Source of the DNA: DATKMP01 sp035541775
GTDB taxonomy: Bacteria > Bacteroidota > Ignavibacteria > UBA10030
Reading direction: 5' to 3'
Length of the DNA: 11,231 nucleotides
Assembly (NCBI GenBank): GCA_035541775.1
Contig: DATKMP010000002.1
Span: 1-11,231, forward strand
This document shows positions 5,912 to 11,231 of the stretch, piece after piece. The notes beneath the pieces were generated by a model. That model was not told where the DNA came from and did no database searches. It saw nothing but the letters and a program-made list of their open reading frames with translations. The translations under genes were made by a program, and so were the position numbers. Position 1 is the first letter of the stretch; every line of letters starts with the position of its first letter.

Positions 5912-6448
5912 TTATGCAGTTTGAGTTGCTTCCGCAGGTTTTTCTGCCGACGCTTGTTCAACACCTTCCGATGGAGGCGTAGCTGATGCGGTCTTCTTTG
6001 TTCCACCGCGACGCCGTGGTGCCGCTTTTTTTGCAGCTTTGGCAGCAGCTTTTTCCTGCCCAATATTAAAATCTACTAACTCAACAACCGCTACTTCGGC
6101 GCCATCGCCTTGACGCTGTCCTAACTTGACAATGCGTGTATAACCGCCGGCGCGTGTTGCAACCTTGGGTGCAATCTCTGTGAACAACGCGGTCACTGCA
6201 GAACGGCTGCGTAAATATGAAAAGACTTCACGGCGTGCAGCAATATTTTTTTGCTCTGTCGTTTCATGTGCAACGGCATTTTTTGCTGTTGTAATAAGTT
6301 TTTCAACGACCCTTCGTGTTTCTTTTGCTTTTGCGATCGTTGTCTTGATGCGCTTATGCGCGATCAACGCAGTGCTTAAAGCAGATAATGTTGCTTTGCG
6401 ATGGCTTGCTGTTCGTTTAAGTTTTCGACCTGATTTCTGATGACGCAT
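5912..6448 (-). CDS. rplQ: 50S ribosomal protein L17, with Ala/Lys/Glu-rich C-terminal extension
   Basis: L17 binds 23S rRNA near the peptide exit region of the 50S subunit. The N-terminal MRHQKSGRKLKRTASHRKATL and the helix THR/KRI-TT-KAKETRR (28-46) are diagnostic, as are GGYTRIVKLGQRQGD (about 101-115) and the VVELVDF ending (about 121-127) of the conserved core. The protein is 178 residues; E. coli L17 is 127. The extra roughly 50 residues (129-178) begin with an Ala/Lys/Arg-rich segment (EKAAAKAAKKAAPRRRGG) and end in an acidic, Pro/Ala-rich tail. Such extensions occur in Bacteroidota-type L17 and are probably disordered. It is 20 bp downstream of rpoA, the usual pairing. The ATG follows a modest purine-rich SD (GGAATTGAGAG). 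Confidence 0.97.
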   Translation of the reverse strand: MRHQKSGRKLKRTASHRKATLSALSTALIAHKRIKTTIAKAKETRRVVEKLITTAKNAVAHETTEQKNIAARREVFSYLRSRSAVTALFTEIAPKVATRAGGYTRIVKLGQRQGDGAEVAVVELVDFNIGQEKAAAKAAKKAAPRRRGGTKKTASATPPSEGVEQASAEKPAEATQTA

Positions 6449-6468
6449 TCTCTCAATTCCTTTTACGA

Positions 6469-7452
6469 CTACTCGTTTCCGTCTTTCAAATATTTATCAA
6501 CATCCATCCCGAATGTTAAATTGTGTTGTTCGACAATTTCCGATAACTCTGCCAGCGATTTGCGTCCGAAGTTGCGGAATTTTAGCAGCTCCGATTCTGT
6601 ACGGCGCACTAAATCGGCAATGGTTTTGATATTTGCCGAACGCAAGCAGTTGTGGGAACGAACCGACAACTCCAGTTCATCCACCGACATTTTGAGAACT
6701 TTTCGTATCCGTGCGGTTTCCACTTCTTGTTCAGTCTCTACTTTTTCTGCTTCAGGAGCAACGCCAAAGTTAATGAACAATTGTAAATGATCGCGCAATA
6801 TTTTTCCTGCATGCGTAACAGATTCCTCCGGCGTAATCGATCCGTCAGTTTCAATTTCCAGCACAAGCTTTTCAAAATCGGTTTGCCCGCCGACACGTGT
6901 CGGTTCGACATTGAAACGGACATTGCGAATCGGCGTAAAGATCGAATCAATCGCGATTGTACCAATCGGTTGGTCAGGCGATTTATTTTCATCGGAGGGA
7001 ACGTACCCTTTGCCGCGGCCAAGGCGGAGTTCCAACTCGAAATTGGCATCTTTATTGAGTGTTGCCAAATGCAATTCAGGATTCAACACTTCGACTTCGT
7101 CGGTGAACTTTTGAATGTCGCCGGCTTTCAACTCGCCAGGACCTTTCACCTGCAAAACAATTTTGGATGCTTTTTTATTCGCTGGTTTTAAACGAACCTG
7201 TTTCAGATTCAGAATAAAATCTGCAACATCTTCCACAACGCCTTTGACCGTTGAAAATTCATGCTGGATGCTTTCAATGCGAATTGCAATGATAGCGGTT
7301 CCCGGTAACGAGGATAATAAAACGCGGCGCATAGAATTACCTATCGTAACGCCGAATCCTTTTTCTAACGGCTGTAGAATAAATTTTCCAAATGTAGGTG
7401 TCGCAGTCGATTGTTCGAGTTCGACTTTTTCAGGCATTTGAACGGTGCTCAT
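6469..7452 (-). CDS. rpoA: RNA polymerase alpha subunit
   Basis: Alpha dimerises to start assembly of RNA polymerase, and its C-terminal domain contacts UP elements and activators. Of 327 residues, about 1-235 are the N-terminal domain, with GFGVTIGNSMRRVLLSSLPG at 32-51 as the dimer interface. An acidic linker follows (PEAEKVETEQEVE, 233-245). The C-terminal domain runs from about 250, with LSVRSHNCLRSANI at 262-275 and FRNFGRKSLAEL at 292-303. Arg265 in VRSHN matches by position and context the DNA-contacting Arg265 of E. coli. All key regions are intact. GGAAGGA lies just before the ATG. It sits between rpsD (48 bp upstream) and rplQ (20 bp downstream), the universal bacterial order. An intact alpha CTD is consistent with the A/T-rich DNA upstream of the receptor promoter acting as an UP element. 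Confidence 0.98.
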   Translation of the reverse strand: MSTVQMPEKVELEQSTATPTFGKFILQPLEKGFGVTIGNSMRRVLLSSLPGTAIIAIRIESIQHEFSTVKGVVEDVADFILNLKQVRLKPANKKASKIVLQVKGPGELKAGDIQKFTDEVEVLNPELHLATLNKDANFELELRLGRGKGYVPSDENKSPDQPIGTIAIDSIFTPIRNVRFNVEPTRVGGQTDFEKLVLEIETDGSITPEESVTHAGKILRDHLQLFINFGVAPEAEKVETEQEVETARIRKVLKMSVDELELSVRSHNCLRSANIKTIADLVRRTESELLKFRNFGRKSLAELSEIVEQHNLTFGMDVDKYLKDGNE

Positions 7453-7500
7453 ATCATTCCTTCCTTCGAGTTACGTCGAGGCGGCTAAGGTGTTTAAGTA

Positions 7501-8130
7501 TTACTTCGAGTACAACTCAACGATCAATTGTTCGTTGGCATTTAATGGAATATCGGCGCGTTCGGGAATATTCAAGAACGTTCCCGTCAGTGTCGCCTTG
7601 TCGATGCTTAACCAAGGCAACATGGCAGTATCTTTCACGCGCTTCATCGAATCATGAATCAATGCCAACTTTTTGCTGCTTTCGCGCACTTGAATGACAT
7701 CGCCAGGTTTTACCAGATACGATGCGACGTCCACAATTTTATTGTTGACGGTAAAGTGGCGATGCAACACCAATTGCCGTGCGCTTTTTCGCGATGGTGC
7801 AAAACCGATACGGTACACGACATTGTCGAGACGACGCTCAAGGAATTTCACCAACGCATCGCCGGTACGGCCTGATTGTTTTGTTGCACTTTCAAAATAT
7901 TTTCGAAATTGCCGTTCCAGTACGCCGTACATTTTGCGCACTTTTTGCTTCTCACGAAGTTGAACGCCGTATTCCGAAATACGTGAACGCCGGGATTGTC
8001 CGTGCTGTCCGGGAGGGTATGCACGTTTCTCCATCGGGCATTTTTCCGTAAAGCACTTGGTACCTTTTAAAAACAATTTTTGCCGTTCACGTCGGCACAA
8101 TTTACAATTGGCATCAATGTATCTCGCCAT
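7501..8130 (-). CDS. rpsD: 30S ribosomal protein S4, zinc-binding (C+) form
   Basis: S4 is a primary binder of 16S rRNA, starts 30S assembly and helps control decoding accuracy. The protein is 209 residues. The N-terminus MARYIDANCKLCRRE holds Cys9 and Cys12, with Cys26 and Cys31 in KCFTEKC: a four-Cys zinc site (C+ type), unlike the Cys-free form in many bacteria. PPGQHGQSR (39-47) and LREKQKVRKMYGVLERQFRKY follow, then the S4 RNA-binding domain from about 95 (LERRLDNVVYRIGFAPSRKSARQLV, then HFTVNN and PGDVIQVRE). AGGAG lies 4 nt before the ATG. A 92-bp gap separates it from rpsK, the longest in the housekeeping run up to rplQ, and that gap is filled with short repeats. Confidence 0.98.
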   Translation of the reverse strand: MARYIDANCKLCRRERQKLFLKGTKCFTEKCPMEKRAYPPGQHGQSRRSRISEYGVQLREKQKVRKMYGVLERQFRKYFESATKQSGRTGDALVKFLERRLDNVVYRIGFAPSRKSARQLVLHRHFTVNNKIVDVASYLVKPGDVIQVRESSKKLALIHDSMKRVKDTAMLPWLSIDKATLTGTFLNIPERADIPLNANEQLIVELYSK

Positions 8131-8144
8131 AATTCTCCTAATTC

Positions 8145-8171
8145 ATTTTGTGATTTACGATTTTGTGATTT
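8145..8171. repeat. 15-bp-period direct repeat in the rpsK-rpsD gap
   Basis: ATTTTGTGATTT occurs at 8145-8156 and again at 8160-8171, separated by ACG. The rest of the gap (8172-8222) continues with a hairpin AATTGA-ACA-TCAATT (8175-8189) and, on the minus strand, units beginning GATTG about every 8 bp. The pattern looks like an intergenic microrepeat, not a gene. Confidence 0.6.
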
Positions 8172-8222
8172 TTAAATTGAACATCAATTCTTCAATCACT
8201 CAATCATCCAATCGAAAATAAG

Positions 8223-8627
8223 TTACACTCTCCGTCGTTTCGGCGGCCGGCAGCCGTTGTGCGGTACCGGTGTAATATCACGAATCAACGTTACTTCTAA
8301 TCCGGAGGTTTGCAGGGAACGCACTGCTGCTTCACGTCCGCCACCGGGACCGGAAATAAAAACTTCGACGCGCCGCAATCCGAGATCGCGAGCTTCCTTC
8401 GCCGCTATTTCCGCTGCAACCTGCGCAGCAAACGGTGTGCTTTTTCGCGACCCTTTAAATCCGTTTTTACCGGATGTGGACCACGCAATGACATTACCAT
8501 ACGTATCGGTCAGCGTCACGATCGTGTTGTTAAACGTCGCTTTGATAAACGCTTTTCCATTCGCGTCAACGTGAACTTTCTTTTTCTTCTTGGTAACGGG
8601 TGCATTACTAACTGCTTGTTTTGCCAA
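8223..8627 (-). CDS. rpsK: 30S ribosomal protein S11
   Basis: S11 lies in the platform of the 30S subunit, near the mRNA exit and helix 45. The 134-residue protein has a basic N-tail (KKKKK at 13-17), then KAFIKATFNNTIVTLTD, GKNGFKGSRKSTPFAAQ, the glycine loop SGPGGGREAA and the invariant ending GCRPPKRRRV. The start is TTG at 8627-8625: AAGGA (8640-8636) lies 8 nt upstream, an in-frame TGA lies above it, no in-frame ATG lies between, and no other start would keep the conserved N-tail. It sits 49 bp after rpsM. The TTG start may lower its translation rate relative to its neighbours. HNG near the C-terminus matches the Asn-Gly site known to form isoaspartate in E. coli S11. Confidence 0.97.
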   Translation of the reverse strand: MAKQAVSNAPVTKKKKKVHVDANGKAFIKATFNNTIVTLTDTYGNVIAWSTSGKNGFKGSRKSTPFAAQVAAEIAAKEARDLGLRRVEVFISGPGGGREAAVRSLQTSGLEVTLIRDITPVPHNGCRPPKRRRV

Positions 8628-8635
8628 TGAAGTCT

Positions 8636-8640
8636 TCCTT
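8636..8640 (-). promoter_or_regulatory. Ribosome binding site fixing the TTG start of rpsK
   Basis: The minus strand reads AAGGA, 8 nt before TTG at 8627. No ATG or GTG in frame lies between this SD and the conserved protein, so TTG is the only sensible start. Confidence 0.75.
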
Positions 8641-8676
8641 CTACAAACGTGAAATCATTAATTACTTCAGTTACTG

Positions 8677-9060
8677 CTACTTCTTCTCTGCTGCTTTTTT
8701 CTTGCCGGCAACGGTCTTTCTCTTACCTTTGCGCGTGCGGGAATTTGTGCGAGTGCGTTGTCCGCGTACCGGCAATCCTTTCCGATGCCGCAATCCACGG
8801 TAACAGCCAATATCCATCAAGCGTTTGATGTTCAATTGATTTTCAGAACGCAACGCGCCTTCAACTTTATAATCGGCTTGGATGACGGAACGAATCGCCG
8901 CAACCTCATCATCGGTCAACTCGCTGACACGCTTGTCGCCATCCACCTTCGACTTCTTTAAAATTTCTTTGGCGGTGTCGTCGCCAATGCCATAAATATA
9001 AGTCAAACCGACTTCGGTTCGCTTGTTTTTCGGTAAATCAACTCCTGAAATACGTGCCAC
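8677..9060 (-). CDS. rpsM: 30S ribosomal protein S13
   Basis: S13 lies in the head of the 30S subunit, contacts the P-site tRNA with its C-tail and bridges to the 50S subunit. The 127-residue protein has the standard N-terminus MARISGVDLPKNKR, the helix-hairpin-helix region LTYIYGIGDDTAKEIL (19-34), and IGCYRGLRHRKGLPVRGQRT (about 84-103), followed by a long Lys/Arg tail. The start codon is GTG at 9060-9058; AAGGAG (9073-9068) is 7 nt upstream and the protein begins exactly where the family begins. It lies 15 bp after rpmJ, in the conserved infA-rpmJ-rpsM-rpsK-rpsD-rpoA-rplQ run. Nothing is missing. Confidence 0.98.
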   Translation of the reverse strand: MARISGVDLPKNKRTEVGLTYIYGIGDDTAKEILKKSKVDGDKRVSELTDDEVAAIRSVIQADYKVEGALRSENQLNIKRLMDIGCYRGLRHRKGLPVRGQRTRTNSRTRKGKRKTVAGKKKAAEKK

Positions 9061-9067
9061 GTAACTA

Positions 9068-9073
9068 CTCCTT
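9068..9073 (-). promoter_or_regulatory. Ribosome binding site fixing the GTG start of rpsM
   Basis: The minus strand reads AAGGAG, 7 nt before GTG at 9060. It lies between the rpmJ stop and the rpsM start. Confidence 0.8.
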
Positions 9074-9075
9074 GT

Positions 9076-9189
9076 TTATCCTTGCCGTTGTTTGTGCTTT
9101 GGATTTTTGCAGATCACATGGACAACGCCTTTGCGGCGGATGATCTTACAATTTTCACATAACTTTTTTACTGACGATCGAACTTTCAT
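9076..9189 (-). CDS. rpmJ: 50S ribosomal protein L36, zinc-binding form
   Basis: L36 is the smallest protein of the 50S subunit and organises 23S rRNA near the base of the L7/L12 stalk. The frame encodes 37 residues, the usual length, beginning MKVRSSVKKLCENCK and ending KHKQRQG. Cys11, Cys14, Cys27 and His32 form the classical CCCH zinc ribbon, so this is the C+ form. AGGAG (9202-9198) lies 8 nt before the ATG. It sits between infA (26 bp) and rpsM (15 bp), the standard place. The gene is short enough to be missed by length-filtered gene finding. Confidence 0.97.
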   Translation of the reverse strand: MKVRSSVKKLCENCKIIRRKGVVHVICKNPKHKQRQG

Positions 9190-9215
9190 TTTTCTTTCTC
9201 CTGATCACACTCAAC

Positions 9216-9434
9216 TTATTTATACCGATACGTAATGCGACCTTTACTCAAATCGTACGGCGACATTTCCACCGTCACACGGTCGCCGACAAGTATTTTG
9301 ATGTAATGCATTCGCATCTTGCCGGAAATATGTGCAAGGATTTCGACGCCGTTATCGAGCTTGACCCGGAACGATGCGTTGGGCAATGTATCCGTAATCA
9401 CTCCATCTAATTTAATCGGTCCTTGTTTCGCCAT
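9216..9434 (-). CDS. infA: Translation initiation factor IF-1
   Basis: IF-1 binds the A site of the 30S subunit during initiation and helps IF-2 and IF-3. The protein is 72 residues, the usual length. It is a single OB-fold, with LPNASFRVKLDNG (17-29) and VEILAHISGKMRMHYIKILVGD (30-51) matching the family, and ends SPYDLSKGRITYRYK. The start is ATG with a weak SD (AAGAAAG), 9 bp after the map stop, so translation may be coupled to map. It heads the infA-rpmJ-rpsM block. Confidence 0.98.
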   Translation of the reverse strand: MAKQGPIKLDGVITDTLPNASFRVKLDNGVEILAHISGKMRMHYIKILVGDRVTVEMSPYDLSKGRITYRYK

Positions 9435-9443
9435 ACTTTCTTA

Positions 9444-10205
9444 TTACGACTGAGTCAATATTTCTGCGTTGCCATTAACGATGGCAATCGTATGTTCAAA
9501 ATGTGCCGACGGTTTTCCATCGGCAGCAAATACCGTCCAACCGTCTTGCGCAATTTTGACGCGCCATGTTCCTGCATTGACCATCGGTTCAATGGCAAGC
9601 GTCATTCCGTTTTTCAATGCTGCACCGGTACCGGCTTCTCCGAAATTCGGAATCGACGGGTCTTCGTGCAATTTCTTTCCAACACCATGTCCGACCAAAT
9701 CGCGGACAATCGAAAAGCCATTCAACTCAACGTACTGTTGAACCGCGCTGGAAATATCGTGCACGCGGTTGCCAGCAGACGCCTGTGCAATGCCCAGCAT
9801 CAGCGACTCTTGCGTAACTTGCATGAGCCGTTGTTTTTCTTCCGAGACACTGCCGACAGCAAACGTCCAAGCACCGTCTCCGTAATATCCGTTTTTTTTC
9901 GCGCCGACATCGAGCGAAATAATTTCGCCTTCTCTCAGCACTCGATTGCTTGGAATGCCATGGACAACTTCTGCATCGACCGATGTGCAAAGCGTTGCTG
10001 GAAATAAATTGTTTTTATCCCAGCCATATCCTTTGAACGCCGGTACTGCATCCATCGAACGAATATATTCTTCTGCTAACTTGTCAAGCTCCAACGTCGT
10101 CACGCCCGGTTGAACCCGCGCGCCGACAACTTTGAGCACATCGGCAACAATTCGGCAACTTTCACGAATCAGTCCAATCTCTTCTGCCGATTTCAATGAA
10201 ATCAT
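9444..10205 (-). CDS. map: Methionine aminopeptidase type I
   Basis: This cytoplasmic metalloenzyme removes the first methionine from new proteins whose second residue is small. The 253-residue pita-bread fold has all five metal ligands: Asp99 (SLDVGA), Asp110 (YYGDGA), His173 (GHGVGKKLHEDP), Glu206 (AIEPMV) and Glu237 (FEHTI). His82 in VVHGIP is the usual substrate-binding histidine. There is no N-terminal zinc or SH3-like extension, so it is the short type Ia form. The start is ATG 11 bp after the secY stop with only a weak SD (AAGA), so it probably depends on translational coupling with secY. Two stops in a row (TAATAA) end it. The secY-map junction without adk is the order seen in Bacteroidota/Chlorobiota. 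Confidence 0.98.
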   Translation of the reverse strand: MISLKSAEEIGLIRESCRIVADVLKVVGARVQPGVTTLELDKLAEEYIRSMDAVPAFKGYGWDKNNLFPATLCTSVDAEVVHGIPSNRVLREGEIISLDVGAKKNGYYGDGAWTFAVGSVSEEKQRLMQVTQESLMLGIAQASAGNRVHDISSAVQQYVELNGFSIVRDLVGHGVGKKLHEDPSIPNFGEAGTGAALKNGMTLAIEPMVNAGTWRVKIAQDGWTVFAADGKPSAHFEHTIAIVNGNAEILTQS

Positions 10206-10216
10206 TTTCTTGCGTC

Positions 10217-11231
10217 TTAGCGCCGACCTCGCAATTTGCCGCTCTTCATAAATCCATCATAGTGCCGCATGAGCAAATGGGATTCCACTTGCTGAAGCGT
10301 ATCCAATGCAACACCGACAACAATCAACAAACTTGTTCCGCCAAAAAATTGTGCAAAGCCAACCGTAACACCCATGCGAATCATAAATGTCGGGAGGATG
10401 GCAATCACTGCGAGAGCAATTGAACCTGGCAATGTAATCTTCGTCAAAATGTTATCGACAAATTCTGCTGTATGAGTTCCCGGACGAATGCCGGGAATAA
10501 ATCCGCCTTGTTTCTTCATATTATCGGCAACATCTTTTGGATTAAATGCGATGGCAGTATAAAAGTACGTGAAGAAGACAATCATTAAGCCATAGATAAC
10601 GGAATAGGGCCACGAACTTTGGTTAAACCAATTGTTGCTGATGTCTTGAATCAGTTCGCTGTCGGGAAAAAATGAAAACAATATTTGCGGTAAAAACATC
10701 AATGCTTGTGCAAAGATAATCGGCATAACGCCCGCTGTATTGACACGCAACGGAATGTATTGTGTAACGCCTCCATAGACTTTGCGCCCGACAACACGCT
10801 TGGCATATTGCACTGGAATGCGCCGCGTGCCTTGTGTAATCAACACAACACCGGCAACAATAAATGCCATCGCGGCAAAGATCACCAACTCCACAATCAA
10901 ATTGCGTGTTCCACCTTTGACCAACTGAAACTCATCTAATATTGAATGCGGGAATCGTGCGATGATGCCGATGAAGATGATCAAGGAAATTCCATTGCCA
11001 ATACCGCGCTCGGTGATTTGTTCGCCGAGCCACATCATAAACATAGTGCCCGTTGTCAAACAAATAATCGTACTGATAGAAAAACCGATTCCTTGCACAG
11101 AAAGCGGAACAATGGGAACTCCGCCGGATTGGACATGCAACAATTTAATGACATAACCGCTTGCTTGCAGCATGGCAATGAGGACAGTGCCGTAGCGAGT
11201 GTATTGTGTGATTTTTTTTCTGCCTTCTTCG
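10217..11231 (-). CDS. secY: Preprotein translocase channel subunit SecY, partial (5' end outside window)
   Basis: SecY is the protein-conducting channel of the inner membrane and works with SecE, SecG and SecA. The window holds the last 337 residues; about 100 N-terminal residues, including TM1 and the plug, lie beyond 11231. The visible part opens with EEGRKKITQYTRYGT, the loop before TM3. Then come TERGIGNGISLIIFIGI (TM4-5 region), the basic cytoplasmic segment QGTRRIPVQYAKRVVGRKVY, LRVNTAGVMPIIFAQAL (TM7), FNPKDVADNMKKQGGFIPGIRPG (the SecA/ribosome-binding loop before TM9) and FGGTSLLIVVGVALDTLQQVE (TM10), with a basic tail KSGKLRGRR. An ATG at 11173 is internal, not the start, because the frame and the conserved sequence continue upstream. 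Secretion by this channel is needed for both envelope proteins in this window. Confidence 0.98.
   Translation of the reverse strand, partial: EEGRKKITQYTRYGTVLIAMLQASGYVIKLLHVQSGGVPIVPLSVQGIGFSISTIICLTTGTMFMMWLGEQITERGIGNGISLIIFIGIIARFPHSILDEFQLVKGGTRNLIVELVIFAAMAFIVAGVVLITQGTRRIPVQYAKRVVGRKVYGGVTQYIPLRVNTAGVMPIIFAQALMFLPQILFSFFPDSELIQDISNNWFNQSSWPYSVIYGLMIVFFTYFYTAIAFNPKDVADNMKKQGGFIPGIRPGTHTAEFVDNILTKITLPGSIALAVIAILPTFMIRMGVTVGFAQFFGGTSLLIVVGVALDTLQQVESHLLMRHYDGFMKSGKLRGRR

Noticed and set aside
8131..8222. A CRISPR array or insertion-sequence end in the repeat tract
   Set aside because: The repeats are only 8-15 bp, imperfect and lack spacers of constant length; there are no terminal inverted repeats or transposase.
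9423..10007. A 194-codon plus-strand open frame opposite map
   Set aside because: It is the antisense of a fully conserved methionine aminopeptidase with all metal ligands; the translated product is Cys/Arg/Asn-rich with no recognisable domain.
10206..10216. Absence of adk between secY and map as a deletion
   Set aside because: The 11-bp junction is clean, and this order is normal in Bacteroidota and Chlorobiota; it is not an anomaly.
11171..11173. The ATG at 11173 as the start of secY
   Set aside because: The frame continues upstream to the window edge with the conserved SecY sequence EEGRKKITQYTRY, so this is an internal methionine.
1..11231. tRNA, rRNA, prophage or defence genes
   Set aside because: No cloverleaf, rRNA segment, integrase, nuclease or toxin-antitoxin pair was recognised on either strand.

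Overview
The window reads almost entirely on the minus strand and splits into two parts. From 11231 down to 5164 it holds the 3' part of a bacterial ribosomal-protein/housekeeping operon, in the order secY (5'-truncated) - map - infA - rpmJ - rpsM - rpsK - rpsD - rpoA - rplQ - engB, closed by a textbook intrinsic terminator at 5164-5193. From about 5136 down to 1 it holds an envelope module: a 593-bp regulatory intergenic region, a 1008-residue TonB-dependent outer-membrane receptor with an N-terminal carboxypeptidase-regulatory-like domain, and, 19 bp downstream, a secreted surface protein that runs off the window edge just as an apparent fibronectin-III domain begins.

Organism (inference): a member of the Bacteroidota/Chlorobiota/Ignavibacteriota neighbourhood, or a relative such as Calditrichota. 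The order secY-map-infA-rpmJ with no adk, and the receptor plus secreted-protein pair, fit that neighbourhood. Strong Shine-Dalgarno sequences (AAGGAGG, AGGAG) and a TTGACA-17-TATATT promoter argue against classical Bacteroidia, which mostly lack SD use and use a TTTG/TAnnTTTG promoter. No 16S rRNA is present to settle this.

How the genes work together: secY (translocon), map (N-terminal Met removal), infA (IF-1), rpmJ/rpsM/rpsK/rpsD/rplQ (ribosomal proteins), rpoA (RNA polymerase alpha) and engB (ribosome-assembly GTPase) form one tight growth-linked transcription unit; most gaps are 9 to about 90 bp. S4 and L36 are both the zinc-ligand (C+) forms. rpsM starts with GTG and rpsK with TTG. The receptor and the secreted protein are probably co-transcribed from a sigma70-type promoter about 230 nt upstream of the receptor start; that leader and its upstream flank carry several inverted repeats and are the least explained part of the window.

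The housekeeping part is ordinary. The places worth a second look are the receptor/secreted-protein pair, the structured leader at 4630-4930, the putative second promoter with a 19-codon micro-ORF at 5016-5136, and the periodic repeat tract between rpsK and rpsD. I found no tRNA, rRNA, CRISPR array, insertion sequence or phage gene.
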